10,669 nt of DNA from an uncultured bacterium (GCA_949286645.1 CASEDN010000048.1:1-10669), one strand, 5' to 3'. Counted from the first letter of the stretch, positions 1 to 7,251 are shown. Numbers and translations: made by a program. Notes: a model not told the origin generated them from the sequence alone.

Positions 1-408
1 CATACAAAAGCAGCTGTTAGAATCGGGTATGAACTATTAAGCGATTTGTCTATTGGTAAAAAGTATACTTCTAGTGAGCAAGATTTAATGCTTATGGCTT
101 TGCTTTTACATGATGGATATAAAAAAGGACTTGTTGAAGAAAGATATACTCGTTTTGATCATCCTCTAATCGCTGCTAAGGTAGTTATGGATAATTATGA
201 AAAAGTTGGTCTAACTAAAGAAAACGCAATCTTTATAAGTGATGCTATTAAAACTCACATGGGAGATTATATAGTTGATTATTATGGTAATGAAGTGTTA
301 GAAAAACCTCATACTAAATATCAAAATTTTGTGCATTTATGTGATTTTTTAGCAAGTCGTAAATGTTTATTGGTACCATTTGATGAGCATAATAATATAA
401 AAATATAG
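1..408 (+). CDS. HD-domain phosphohydrolase, 5'-truncated
   Basis: The frame is open from base 1, so the gene begins upstream of the window; the TTG at 46 is not needed as a start. The visible 135 residues look like an HD-superfamily metal-dependent phosphohydrolase: a His at the very first visible residue (probably the first metal ligand), LLHDGYKKG with the HD pair at visible residues 37-38, further His at 54 and 86, and a late Asp at 115 in HLCDFLASR. This H...HD...H...H...D order is the usual metal-binding pattern. Substrates in the superfamily range from dNTPs and nucleoside monophosphates to cyclic nucleotides and (p)ppGpp, so the substrate cannot be named. The dTMP kinase gene follows at once, its ribosome binding site overlapping this stop codon; a nucleotide-related role is therefore plausible but only inferred. 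Confidence is high for the fold and low for the substrate. Confidence 0.85.
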   Translation, partial: HTKAAVRIGYELLSDLSIGKKYTSSEQDLMLMALLLHDGYKKGLVEERYTRFDHPLIAAKVVMDNYEKVGLTKENAIFISDAIKTHMGDYIVDYYGNEVLEKPHTKYQNFVHLCDFLASRKCLLVPFDEHNNIKI

Positions 409-418
409 GAGGGAATCT

Positions 419-1063
419 ATGGGTAAAATTATTGTTATTGAAGGAATAGAAGGTAGTGGAAAAGAAACTCACAGTAAATTATTAGTAGAATTCTTAAATA
501 AAATAGGAAAAAAAGCGGTAGAATTTTCTTTTCCCATGTATGATACTCCTACTGGTAGAATCTTTAAAAATTGTCTTTTAAATAACAATAATTATTTTAA
601 TGAAGGGATAGACTCTTTAGATCCAGAACTTGTCTGTTTATATACCGCTGCAGATAGAAAATATAATATAAAAAAAATAGAAGAATATTTAAATGATGAC
701 TATATTGTGGTAATTAATCGTTATACTAGTTCCAATATGGCAAATCAAGGTAGTAAATATGAAGACTCTGAGGATAGATTTTATATGTATCAATGGATTG
801 ATAAATTAGAATATTGGCTTTTAAAATTACCTAAACCAGACTATACAATACTACTTAATATGCCTTATAAATATAATAATCAACTATCTTTTGAATTAAC
901 TGACGAAGATTCTAAACAAGAAAGAGTCTTACAATCATATCTTGAACTTGCTGGTCTTTATAATTGGGATATAATTGATTGTATAGTAGATTCTAAAGAA
1001 AAAAGTATTGATAGTATTAACGAAGAAATAATAGAACTTTTAAAGAATAAAGGAATAAAATAA
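419..1063 (+). CDS. tmk: Thymidylate (dTMP) kinase
   Basis: This cytoplasmic enzyme phosphorylates dTMP to dTDP with ATP on the way to dTTP. The 214-residue length fits the family. An N-terminal P-loop lies at residues 9-15 (GIEGSGK). FPMYDTPTGR at 38-47 matches the conserved FPxYxxPxG substrate segment. RYTSSNMANQGSK at 101-113 corresponds to the DR[YF] motif and the thymine-pocket region. The C-terminal half has the expected LPKPD stretch and a LID-like region near 160-175. Two departures are visible: the residue after the P-loop Lys is Glu16 instead of Ser/Thr (GKET), and the Asp of the DR motif is Asn100. GKQT-type variants occur, as I recall, in a clostridial/archaeal-like branch, so activity is probably kept. 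The ATG at 419 follows an AGGAGGG at 407-413 that overlaps the upstream stop, suggesting translational coupling with the HD gene. Confidence 0.9.
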   Translation: MGKIIVIEGIEGSGKETHSKLLVEFLNKIGKKAVEFSFPMYDTPTGRIFKNCLLNNNNYFNEGIDSLDPELVCLYTAADRKYNIKKIEEYLNDDYIVVINRYTSSNMANQGSKYEDSEDRFYMYQWIDKLEYWLLKLPKPDYTILLNMPYKYNNQLSFELTDEDSKQERVLQSYLELAGLYNWDIIDCIVDSKEKSIDSINEEIIELLKNKGIK

Positions 1064-1098
1064 AAAAAAATGGTAATGTTATTAGTAGGTGAGATTAT

Positions 1099-1746
1099 AT
1101 GGATTACTTATTAATACTTTTAAAAACTCTTTTCTTTTATTTTGCAATTGTTATTTTCTATCGTTTTATGGGGAAAAGAGAAGTAGGAGAACTTGGTATA
1201 ATAGATTTAATTGTTTCAATACTCATTGCAGAACTTGCAGCGATTAGTATTGAAAAATATAATACTAATATCTTTCTTATGCTCTTACCGATTGCTCTTC
1301 TAGTAATATTACAAATAGTACTTGCTAAAATATCTTTAAAAAGTGATAAGCTTAGAAGTATGTTAGATGGAGATGCTTCAGTTATTATAGATAATGGCAA
1401 AGTGAATTTTAAAGAGATGATTAAACAAAGATATAATTTAGAAGATTTATTAACTCAGTTACGTGCTAAAGAAGTTAAAAGCATTGAAGAAGTAGAGTAT
1501 GCTATTCTTGAAACTAGTGGTAAATTATCAGTATTTACTAAAAATGCTAGTAATAGTGGACCATATCCATTACCTTTAATACTTGATGGTAAAGTTCAGG
1601 CAATGACATTAAAGAAAATAAGAAGAAAAGAAAAATGGCTTAATGAGTTACTAACTACTAAAAAAGTTAAGTTGGATGATGTATTTTATGCATTTTATAA
1701 AGATAATCAGCTATTTATTATAAAAAATAGTGATTGTATCTCTTAA
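1099..1746 (+). CDS. DUF421 / YetF-family membrane protein
   Basis: The 215-residue protein begins with about three hydrophobic helices (roughly residues 4-21, 33-50 and 56-76). Between the first two lies the family signature, FMGKREVGELGIIDL at 24-38, equivalent to the conserved GKR(x)3-EL-D segment of YetF/YcaP proteins. A cytoplasmic domain follows (about 78-212) with typical features: a GDASVIIDNGK strand, then NLEDLLTQLR and EVEYAILETSGKLSV. The biochemical function of DUF421 proteins is not settled. In Bacillus several members, such as YetF and YdfS, are linked to the spore inner membrane, which is of interest given the spore-coat genes further along, but that link is inference here. 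The ATG at 1099 has AGGTGA at 1086-1091 as its ribosome binding site. Only 35 nt separate it from tmk, and no terminator is visible between them, so it is probably co-transcribed. Confidence 0.85.
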   Translation: MDYLLILLKTLFFYFAIVIFYRFMGKREVGELGIIDLIVSILIAELAAISIEKYNTNIFLMLLPIALLVILQIVLAKISLKSDKLRSMLDGDASVIIDNGKVNFKEMIKQRYNLEDLLTQLRAKEVKSIEEVEYAILETSGKLSVFTKNASNSGPYPLPLILDGKVQAMTLKKIRRKEKWLNELLTTKKVKLDDVFYAFYKDNQLFIIKNSDCIS

Positions 1747-1747
1747 T

Positions 1748-1775
1748 TAGACAATATATTTATATCTTTTATAAT
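1748..1775 (+). promoter_or_regulatory. Sigma-A-type promoter for the GHL10 gene (near-leaderless)
   Basis: A -35-like TAGACA (1748-1753) and a perfect -10 TATAAT (1770-1775) are separated by 16 nt, directly after the DUF421 stop codon. A start site six to eight bases past the -10 box would lie about 4 nt before the ATG at 1787, and no Shine-Dalgarno sequence is visible. The -35 box matches 4 of 6 consensus bases. Confidence 0.5.
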
Positions 1776-1786
1776 ATGATAAGTAT

Positions 1787-2977
1787 ATGAGACGCGAATA
1801 TTATTTAATACTTATCATTTTTTTATTAGTTATAATCTATATCTTTGTACCTAAAGATACTTTAAAAGAAGAAAATAGTCCTAAAGAAATACTTGAGAAA
1901 AGAGCAGTGTTTATCTCTTATATTGAACTTGGTAATAACTTAAGAGGTAAGAGTGCTACTGATATGAAAAATACTATAGACAGTATGTTAGATACTGCTA
2001 AAAATTTTGGTTTTAATATGATAATTTTACAAGTAAGGAGTTTTAGTGATGCTATCTATAAATCTTCTATTTTTCCTAGTAGTAGAAGTATTGTTAATGT
2101 TGAAGGTGATAAACTTCCATTTGACATATTAAAATATTTTATAAAAAAAGCACATCAAAAAAAATTAGAACTTCATGCTTGGATTAATCCTTATAGGGTC
2201 AGTAATAATACAGATACTAGTATTATAAGTAAAGAAAATCCGGCTTATAAATTATTAAATACCTCTTCTATTCAAATTATTGATTCTAAAGGTATATACT
2301 ATAATCCTGCTAGTAGCGAGGTAAAATCTTTAATTATTAAGGGAATAGATGAAATAATTAGAAATTATGATGTAGATGGTATTCATTTTGATGATTATTT
2401 TTATCCCGCTTCCTTTACAATAGATGAAAGAGAATATAAAAAAGCATTAGATCAAGATAAGAGTTTAACTTTGCAAGAATTTAGATTGAGTATAGTTACT
2501 TCTTTTATAAAAGAAACTTATGATTTGATAAAGACTTATGATAAATCTATTTTATTTGGAATTTCTCCAGATGGTAATATAGATAATAACTATAATAGTA
2601 ATTATGTAGATACAAGGCTATTTTGTACAAAGAAAGGATATCTTGATTATATTATGCCTCAAGTATATTATGGCTTTTTAAATGGTTCTAAACCTTTTGA
2701 GGAAACTGTTAAATCTTGGAATGACTTAATTACTAATGATATAGAATTAATTCCTGCTCTTGCTTTTTATAAAACAGGTACTATAGATAATTATGCTAAA
2801 GAGGGTGCTAATGAGTGGGTAGAGTATAATAATATTATTGCAAGAGAAGTAATGTTAAGTCGTAATTTATCAAATTACAAAGGTTTTGCTATATTTCGTT
2901 ATGACTCAATTTTTGGCAGTGATTTGACGTCTACTTCATTTTTAGAAAAGGAAAATCTAAAAAATATTTTATCTTAA
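1787..2977 (+). CDS. Membrane-anchored GHL10 (YngK/DUF187-like) glycosidase-like protein
   Basis: The 396-residue protein has an uncleaved-looking N-terminal hydrophobic segment (residues 5-21) after MRRE, with no lipobox Cys, so it is probably anchored in the membrane with the rest outside. From about residue 38 to 330 it matches the glycosyl hydrolase-like 10 family: RAVFISYIE at 39-47; FNMIILQVRSFSDA at 76-89; ELHAWINPYR at 128-137; DVDGIHFDDYFYP at 195-207, where the acidic cluster D202/D203 sits at the expected active-site strand; GISPDG at 258-263; and DYIMPQVYYG at 287-296. The family is a TIM barrel thought to act on cell-wall or capsular glycans; the exact substrate is unknown. The downstream segment YKGFAIFRYDS at 364-374 completes the barrel. 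The start at 1787 is the only one that keeps the membrane segment, though no ribosome binding site precedes it. Confidence 0.85.
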   Translation: MRREYYLILIIFLLVIIYIFVPKDTLKEENSPKEILEKRAVFISYIELGNNLRGKSATDMKNTIDSMLDTAKNFGFNMIILQVRSFSDAIYKSSIFPSSRSIVNVEGDKLPFDILKYFIKKAHQKKLELHAWINPYRVSNNTDTSIISKENPAYKLLNTSSIQIIDSKGIYYNPASSEVKSLIIKGIDEIIRNYDVDGIHFDDYFYPASFTIDEREYKKALDQDKSLTLQEFRLSIVTSFIKETYDLIKTYDKSILFGISPDGNIDNNYNSNYVDTRLFCTKKGYLDYIMPQVYYGFLNGSKPFEETVKSWNDLITNDIELIPALAFYKTGTIDNYAKEGANEWVEYNNIIAREVMLSRNLSNYKGFAIFRYDSIFGSDLTSTSFLEKENLKNILS

Positions 2978-2986
2978 AAAAAAGAG

Positions 2987-2995
2987 TGTTATAAT
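2987..2995 (+). promoter_or_regulatory. Extended -10 promoter for the pilin pair
   Basis: TGTTATAAT at 2987-2995 is a perfect TATAAT with the TGn extension, 21 nt before the first prepilin ATG. No convincing -35 box is seen, which is usual for extended -10 promoters. Confidence 0.5.
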
Positions 2996-3016
2996 ATAAT
3001 AAAGATAGGTTGTGAT

Positions 3017-3559
3017 ATGATGAATAAAAAAGGATTTACATTAATTGAACTATTGGCGACTATAGCGATACTTTCTCTTTTAATGTTACTTGCAGTTCCT
3101 AATGTTATGAGTACTATTGATAAAAACAAAAAAGATACTTATATAGAAGATGCAAAAAAAATGATTACATTAGCAGAATATGAGGTAAGAAGTAATACTA
3201 GTATTGAGTTGCCTGAAGAAGGTAATTGCATTGTTATACCATTAGGAAATTTAGATTTAAGTGATTTTAATGAGGGACCAGAAGGTGGTGACTATGATTT
3301 AAATAAGTCTTATGTTATGATTGGGAGAAAGGGTAGCAGTTATGAGTACTATGCTGCTATAGTTGAAAATTTTGATTGTGATACAGAAGAGGCAAATGCT
3401 TCATGTAGTACTAGGGGGGTACCTTTATCTTCAAGAAACGATTTAAATAAAGAAAATGCTCGTAATACTGTAGTAAGTAATGATGAATTAGATATAAAAG
3501 TTCCGACTATTGGCGATAATCTAGCTGGCTATATTGTCTCTAAAGTTATTGACAGTTAG
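3017..3559 (+). CDS. Type IV prepilin-like protein (first of pair)
   Basis: The 180-residue protein starts with a class III (prepilin) signal: a short basic leader MMNKKG, predicted cleavage between Gly6 and Phe7, then FTLIELL with the conserved Glu at mature position +5 and a hydrophobic helix to about residue 30. Such proteins are processed by a prepilin peptidase (PilD/ComC type) and assembled into a type IV pilus, a Com pseudopilus or a secretion pseudopilus. The soluble domain has GNCIVIPLG near residue 68 and two further Cys in a FDC-to-SC stretch near 119-130, so a disulfide is possible. ATGs at 3017 and 3020 are adjacent; TAGGT at 3005-3009 is the likely weak ribosome binding site and does not decide between them. 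No assembly ATPase, platform protein or peptidase gene lies in the window, so the machine it serves cannot be told. Confidence 0.85.
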   Translation: MMNKKGFTLIELLATIAILSLLMLLAVPNVMSTIDKNKKDTYIEDAKKMITLAEYEVRSNTSIELPEEGNCIVIPLGNLDLSDFNEGPEGGDYDLNKSYVMIGRKGSSYEYYAAIVENFDCDTEEANASCSTRGVPLSSRNDLNKENARNTVVSNDELDIKVPTIGDNLAGYIVSKVIDS

Positions 3560-3605
3560 TCTAGTTTTTGATAAGATTATGTAGTAAGATATGGAGGTTT
3601 TTGTA

Positions 3606-4190
3606 ATGAAAAAAAGATTAGACCAAAAAGGATTTACTTTAATAGAATTATTGGCAGTTATTATCATTCTAGCAATATTAATGACTTTAGCTATTACGGC
3701 TATGTCAGGTTATATAAGAGACGCAAAAAAGGATACTTTTGTAACAACTGCTCAGCAATATGCAAATGCAGTGAGACTAAGTTTTGTAAATGGTGAATAT
3801 GATGCAGCAGAGATGCCTGGAAGAGGTGAGTGTTTGGCAGTATCTACAAATTCAATAGCTTTGGAAAGTGGAACTCATGAAAGTCCATTTGGACAAAAGT
3901 TTTCTGAAAATAGTTATATTATTATTTTGAATGATACTACAACTGGTGAAGATAAGTATGAGTATTTTGTTCAAATGAGTGATGCTGCTGGTAATGGTTT
4001 TGGAGTATTACAGGAAAGTACACTTAATGGAGATTTAGTAGTTGAGAAAGATATAGCATCTGAAGAAAATTATGATACCAATAATTGGACTAAAGGTAGT
4101 ACAATAAAATTATTTTATGCTAATAGTAATACAACATATAAAGCCTATGCAAGAGCTACTTGTAGATTATCAGGAGTAATTAGTGGTTAA
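3606..4190 (+). CDS. Type IV prepilin-like protein (second of pair)
   Basis: I place the start at ATG 3606, not the in-frame ATG at 3591, because GGAGG at 3593-3597 lies inside the longer version and is correctly spaced for 3606. The product is 194 residues: basic leader MKKRLDQKG, predicted cleavage between Gly9 and Phe10, FTLIELL with Glu at +5, and a hydrophobic helix to about residue 32. It parallels the upstream pilin: both have a DAKKDT/TYIEDAKK-like stretch just after the helix, an acidic-Gly-x-Cys strand (GECLAV here, GNCIVI there) and an SY(I/V)-type strand followed by a Tyr-rich YEYF/YEYY segment. They are probably diverged duplicates. A Cys near the C-terminus (ATCRLSG) could pair with the one in GECLAV. 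It lies 46 nt after the first pilin gene, and a strong terminator follows. Confidence 0.87.
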   Translation: MKKRLDQKGFTLIELLAVIIILAILMTLAITAMSGYIRDAKKDTFVTTAQQYANAVRLSFVNGEYDAAEMPGRGECLAVSTNSIALESGTHESPFGQKFSENSYIIILNDTTTGEDKYEYFVQMSDAAGNGFGVLQESTLNGDLVVEKDIASEENYDTNNWTKGSTIKLFYANSNTTYKAYARATCRLSGVISG

Positions 4191-4207
4191 TTGAAAATTA
4201 TTTTATC

Positions 4208-4234
4208 AAAGAACAAGATTTTCTTGTTCTTTTC
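4208..4234 (+). terminator. Rho-independent terminator of the pilin unit
   Basis: A perfect 11-bp stem (AAAGAACAAGA at 4208-4218 with TCTTGTTCTTT at 4222-4232) and a 3-nt loop, running into a T-rich 3' end, lies 17 nt after the second pilin stop codon. The stem is A+T-rich but unbroken. Confidence 0.8.
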
Positions 4235-4236
4235 TA

Positions 4237-4264
4237 TTGCCAAATTTTAATTTTTAGTTATAAT
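4237..4264 (+). promoter_or_regulatory. Sigma-A-type promoter for lon
   Basis: TTGCCA (4237-4242) and a perfect TATAAT (4259-4264) are 16 nt apart, immediately after the pilin terminator. The leader to the lon ATG would be about 24 nt and carries GGGAGGA at 4282-4288. I see no CIRCE or CtsR-type heat-shock operator. Confidence 0.7.
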
Positions 4265-4294
4265 AAATATTAGTTCTTTTTGGGAGGAATATAA

Positions 4295-6610
4295 ATGGCG
4301 AAGTTACCTATTTCAATTATTAATAATGCAATAATTTTTCCAGGCATGGAATATCGTGGAGAGACTGTAGATTATTATGAACAAGAAATAATTAATGCAG
4401 TGGATATGACTGATAGTAAGGAATTAGTTATAATTCACTCTATTGATAATATTAGTACAGATGATTTATGTGAATTTCCTAAAATAGGTCTTTTGGCAAC
4501 TCTAACTTTAAAATTAAATATTCCAAACTCTAAGATGCGTTATATTTTTATAGGACTTAAAAGAATAGAGATATCTTCTTATGAAGAAGAAAATGGTGTA
4601 TATTATGCCAATTATAAAGAAATTGATTTTAATAAAGATAATTATGCTGAAGAAGATAAATACTTAAATATGTTATATCGTAATTACGAAAAGTATGTAA
4701 GGGAGATATCTAGTGTTAGCAATGCTATGTTAGATGAAATATCTTCTATTAAAAATTTAGATAAATTAACAGATTTTATTGTTTCTTTCCTTAATTTATC
4801 ACCTGATGTTAAGAAAGAATATTTATATGAACTTAATCCTATTAAAAGAGCGATGAGGCTTGTTAGTCAATTAAAAGAAGAAATAACCCTTGCTAAGTTA
4901 GAGAAAGAAATAGAAGTAAAAGTTCATAAGAAAATTGATGATGATCAAAGGAAATACTATTTACAAGAGAAGTTAAAGATTATATCTAATGAGCTTGGTA
5001 CTGTTAATAGTAAGAATATAGTTGTAGACAAATTTAATAAAAAATTGAAAAAACTTAAATGTTCTAATAAAGTTAAAAATAAAATAAAAGAAGAGATAGA
5101 ACATTATAATTCTATGAATGAAAATACTCCAGAAGCTTCTATATTAAGAGAATATCTTGATTTAATGTTAAGCTTGCCTTGGGATTATAAAACTCGTGAT
5201 GTTACAGATATTAAAGAAATAGAAGCTACTTTAAATAATAGTCATTATGGACTTACTAAAGTAAAGGAGAGAATTGTAGAGTATATTGCTGTTAAACAAA
5301 ATTCTCCTAAAGAAAAAAGTCCAATTTTATGCTTAATAGGACCACCTGGTGTTGGTAAAACATCTCTTGCTAAAGTTATCGCTAAAAGTCTTAATAGACG
5401 TCTTGTAAGTGTATCAGTTGGTGGTGTTAATGATGAAGCAGAGATTGTTGGGCATAGAAGAACTTATGTAGGAGCCTTACCTGGTAGAATAATTAGTGGT
5501 ATTAGAAAGTGTGGTAGTTCTAATCCGGTCTTCATTATAGATGAGATAGATAAAATGACTAAAAATTATAGAGGAGATCCTGCTAGTAGCCTTTTAGAAG
5601 TTCTTGATAAAGAACAAAACTATGCTTTTTATGATCATTACCTAGAAGAAGAATATGACCTATCTAATGTTTTGTTTATTGCTACTGCTAATTATGAAGA
5701 CCAAATAGCACCTGAACTTAGAGATAGATTAGAAATTATTTATTTAGATTCATATACTGAATATGAGAAATTATCTATTGCAAAAAACTATTTAATACCT
5801 AAAGCTTTAGATGAACATGGTCTAACTTCTTTACAAGTTAATTTTAGTGATCAAGCTATACTTGATATCATTAGCTACTATACGAAAGAAGCAGGTGTTA
5901 GAAATTTAGAGAGATTAATATCTAAGATACTTAGAAAAATAGTTAAAAAAGTCTTAACTCTTAATGAACCAGTATTTTATGAGATAACAAGTAATGACTT
6001 AGAAGAATACTTAGATAGAAAGATTTATACAAATAGAGAAAATAAAGAGACTAAACTAAAAGGTGTAGTTAATGGCCTTGCTTATACAGAGTATGGTGGA
6101 GATATACTACCCATAGAAGTAAATCATTATAAAGGAAGTTCTAATTTAGTTTTAACAGGTTCACTAGGGGACGTTATGCAAGAATCTGCTAAGATTGCTT
6201 TAAGTTATATAAAATCTAATGCTAAAAAATTTGGTTTATCTAAAGATATTTTTGAAGATGATATTCATATTCATGTACCTGAGGGTGCTATTCCTAAAGA
6301 AGGACCAAGTGCAGGGATCGCTCTTACAACTGCTTTAATTAGTGCTTTTTCTAATACTAAGATATCTACTAAGATAGCGATGACAGGAGAAATAACATTA
6401 CAAGGAGATATTTTAAAAATAGGTGGTGTTAAAGAAAAAGTATTAGGAGCATATAGAGAAGGGGTTAAAATTATTTATCTACCTTTAAAAAACAAAGAGG
6501 ATGTTAAAGATGTACCTAAAGAGATAAGAGAAAAGTTAGAATTTATTTATGTGTCTAATTATAAAGAATTATATAGAAAATTATTTATTAGTGAGGAAGT
6601 ATGCAATTAA
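4295..6610 (+). CDS. lon: ATP-dependent protease Lon
   Basis: This cytoplasmic, hexameric AAA+ serine protease degrades misfolded and some regulatory proteins. The 771-residue length is usual for LonA. The N-terminal substrate-binding domain spans about 1-200 and includes PISIINNAIIFPG at 5-17, a divergent form of the family's leading strand. A coiled middle region (about 195-290) has the conserved QRKYYLQEKLK. The AAA+ module carries Walker A GPPGVGKT at 349-356, Walker B VFIIDEIDKM at 412-421, sensor-1 Asn466 in FIATAN and the sensor-2 Arg in GVRNLER at 534-540. The protease domain has the catalytic dyad: Ser672 in PKEGPSAGI and Lys715 in GGVKEK, spaced 43 residues apart exactly as in E. 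coli Lon (679/722). The ATG at 4295 is preceded by GGGAGGA. The 3' end overlaps the next gene by 10 nt. No lesion is visible. Confidence 0.97.
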   Translation: MAKLPISIINNAIIFPGMEYRGETVDYYEQEIINAVDMTDSKELVIIHSIDNISTDDLCEFPKIGLLATLTLKLNIPNSKMRYIFIGLKRIEISSYEEENGVYYANYKEIDFNKDNYAEEDKYLNMLYRNYEKYVREISSVSNAMLDEISSIKNLDKLTDFIVSFLNLSPDVKKEYLYELNPIKRAMRLVSQLKEEITLAKLEKEIEVKVHKKIDDDQRKYYLQEKLKIISNELGTVNSKNIVVDKFNKKLKKLKCSNKVKNKIKEEIEHYNSMNENTPEASILREYLDLMLSLPWDYKTRDVTDIKEIEATLNNSHYGLTKVKERIVEYIAVKQNSPKEKSPILCLIGPPGVGKTSLAKVIAKSLNRRLVSVSVGGVNDEAEIVGHRRTYVGALPGRIISGIRKCGSSNPVFIIDEIDKMTKNYRGDPASSLLEVLDKEQNYAFYDHYLEEEYDLSNVLFIATANYEDQIAPELRDRLEIIYLDSYTEYEKLSIAKNYLIPKALDEHGLTSLQVNFSDQAILDIISYYTKEAGVRNLERLISKILRKIVKKVLTLNEPVFYEITSNDLEEYLDRKIYTNRENKETKLKGVVNGLAYTEYGGDILPIEVNHYKGSSNLVLTGSLGDVMQESAKIALSYIKSNAKKFGLSKDIFEDDIHIHVPEGAIPKEGPSAGIALTTALISAFSNTKISTKIAMTGEITLQGDILKIGGVKEKVLGAYREGVKIIYLPLKNKEDVKDVPKEIREKLEFIYVSNYKELYRKLFISEEVCN

Positions 6611-6855
6611 GGGATTTATCTATAGAAAATAGACGTTATGCTTTAAATATAAAAGCAGATATGACAGATGATAATAGATTAGAAGTTTTAAAAACTAATG
6701 ATTATAATGCTACTATTAAAGGAATACATGCTCTACTTGTTTGTGAACCTAACTTTTTTCCTGTAAATGAAGATTTCTTAGATACTGCCTTAGAAGTATC
6801 CACAATTTATAATGATACATTTGCTAAAGATAGATTAAGAGAGTTAAAAAATTAG
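6601..6855 (+). CDS. Unknown protein, first part of a frame-split gene after lon
   Basis: I do not recognise this 84-codon reading frame. It overlaps the end of lon by 10 nt, with GAGGAAG at 6593-6599 inside lon as a close ribosome binding site, so it is probably translationally coupled to lon. Readable stretches include IENRRYALNIKADMTDD near the start and IKGIHALLVCEPNFFPVNEDF near residues 40-60; there is no signal peptide or clear membrane helix. It stops at TAG 6853-6855 directly after the run A AAA AAT, and the -1 frame stays open from there for another 112 codons with similar composition. The two frames together would give one protein of about 196 residues (see the next entry). The frame break may be a true mutation, programmed -1 frameshifting or a one-base sequence error. 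Confidence 0.65.
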   Translation: MQLRDLSIENRRYALNIKADMTDDNRLEVLKTNDYNATIKGIHALLVCEPNFFPVNEDFLDTALEVSTIYNDTFAKDRLRELKN

Positions 6856-7190
6856 ATGTAAGTGAGATAGAGAAAAGAGCAAGGACATATATAGAAATTG
6901 AATATTTAAAAAGAGAATTTGTCTTTATTTATCTAGATTATTTAGACTTATTAGAATTAGATGATTTACTATTAAGAGAAACTAACTATCATTATCGTTT
7001 AGATAATCCCTACATTTTACATTCTATAAGTTATTTAAAGAAAGAGTTTAGTGATTATTATAGTATTAATAGAAAAGCCGATAATTATCTATTAACCATA
7101 TTAAATATTTTAGAGAAAAGAGGATATTATGATACTGATTCAGCCTTTTCTATTAATAGTGTCTTAGAATTATTTCTGAATAGAGAATAA
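6834..7190 (+). pseudogene. Second part of the frame-split gene after lon, no start codon of its own
   Basis: This 118-codon open frame runs from just after a TAG at 6831-6833 to TAA at 7188-7190. It has no ATG, GTG or TTG near its beginning and no ribosome binding site, yet it reads as real protein: charged, Leu/Tyr-rich and probably helical, for example RARTYIEIEYLKREF, then LDLLELDDLLLRE, and ending VLELFLNRE. It takes up the -1 frame exactly where the upstream 84-codon frame ends. Reading across the A-run with a -1 shift gives ...RELKNLDVSEIEKRA...; one extra A gives RELKKLDVS instead. It is therefore best taken as the C-terminal half of one protein, about 196 residues. It fills what would otherwise be a gene-free gap of over 330 bases before the terminator. 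Function unknown. Confidence 0.6.
6846..6852 (+). other. Slippery heptamer A AAA AAT at the frame junction
   Basis: Read in the frame of the upstream gene, the bases fall as A AAA AAT followed at once by TAG. This fits the X XXY YYZ pattern on which ribosomes can shift by -1, and the shift enters the downstream open frame. No strong stimulatory hairpin or upstream Shine-Dalgarno element is evident, and A AAA AAG is the better-known bacterial form, so programmed use is uncertain. Confidence 0.4.
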
Positions 7191-7191
7191 G

Positions 7192-7236
7192 AAAAGATTA
7201 TTACTTTTGCTAAGAAAATACAGTAATAATCTTTTT
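7192..7236 (+). terminator. Rho-independent terminator of the lon unit
   Basis: A perfect 14-bp inverted repeat (AAAAGATTATTACT at 7192-7205 with AGTAATAATCTTTT at 7222-7235) with a 16-nt loop ends in a T-run, 1 nt after the stop codon at 7190. It supports the frame-split gene as the last member of the lon transcription unit. Confidence 0.75.
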
Positions 7237-7251
7237 ATATTATCATATATT
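7224..7251 (+). promoter_or_regulatory. Candidate sigma-E-like promoter for the spoVID-like gene
   Basis: TAATAAT (7224-7230) matches 6 of 7 positions of the B. subtilis sigma-E -35 consensus KMATATT, and CATATATT (7244-7251) matches 6 of 8 of the -10 consensus CATACAMT, with a 13-nt spacer (14 is typical). The -35 part lies in the right arm of the preceding terminator. Matches to A+T-rich consensus sequences are easy to find by chance here, so this rests mainly on the identity of the gene it would serve. A sigma-A -10 such as TATATT at 7246-7251 is an alternative. Confidence 0.3.

Noticed and set aside
1158..1400. 80-codon open frame on the minus strand
   Set aside because: It lies wholly inside the DUF421 gene in the opposite direction and reads as an echo of its hydrophobic helices; no ribosome site or family match.
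3591..3605. Upstream ATG giving MEVFV before the second pilin
   Set aside because: These codons contain the GGAGG ribosome site for ATG 3606, and prepilin leaders are short and basic, so the later start is better.
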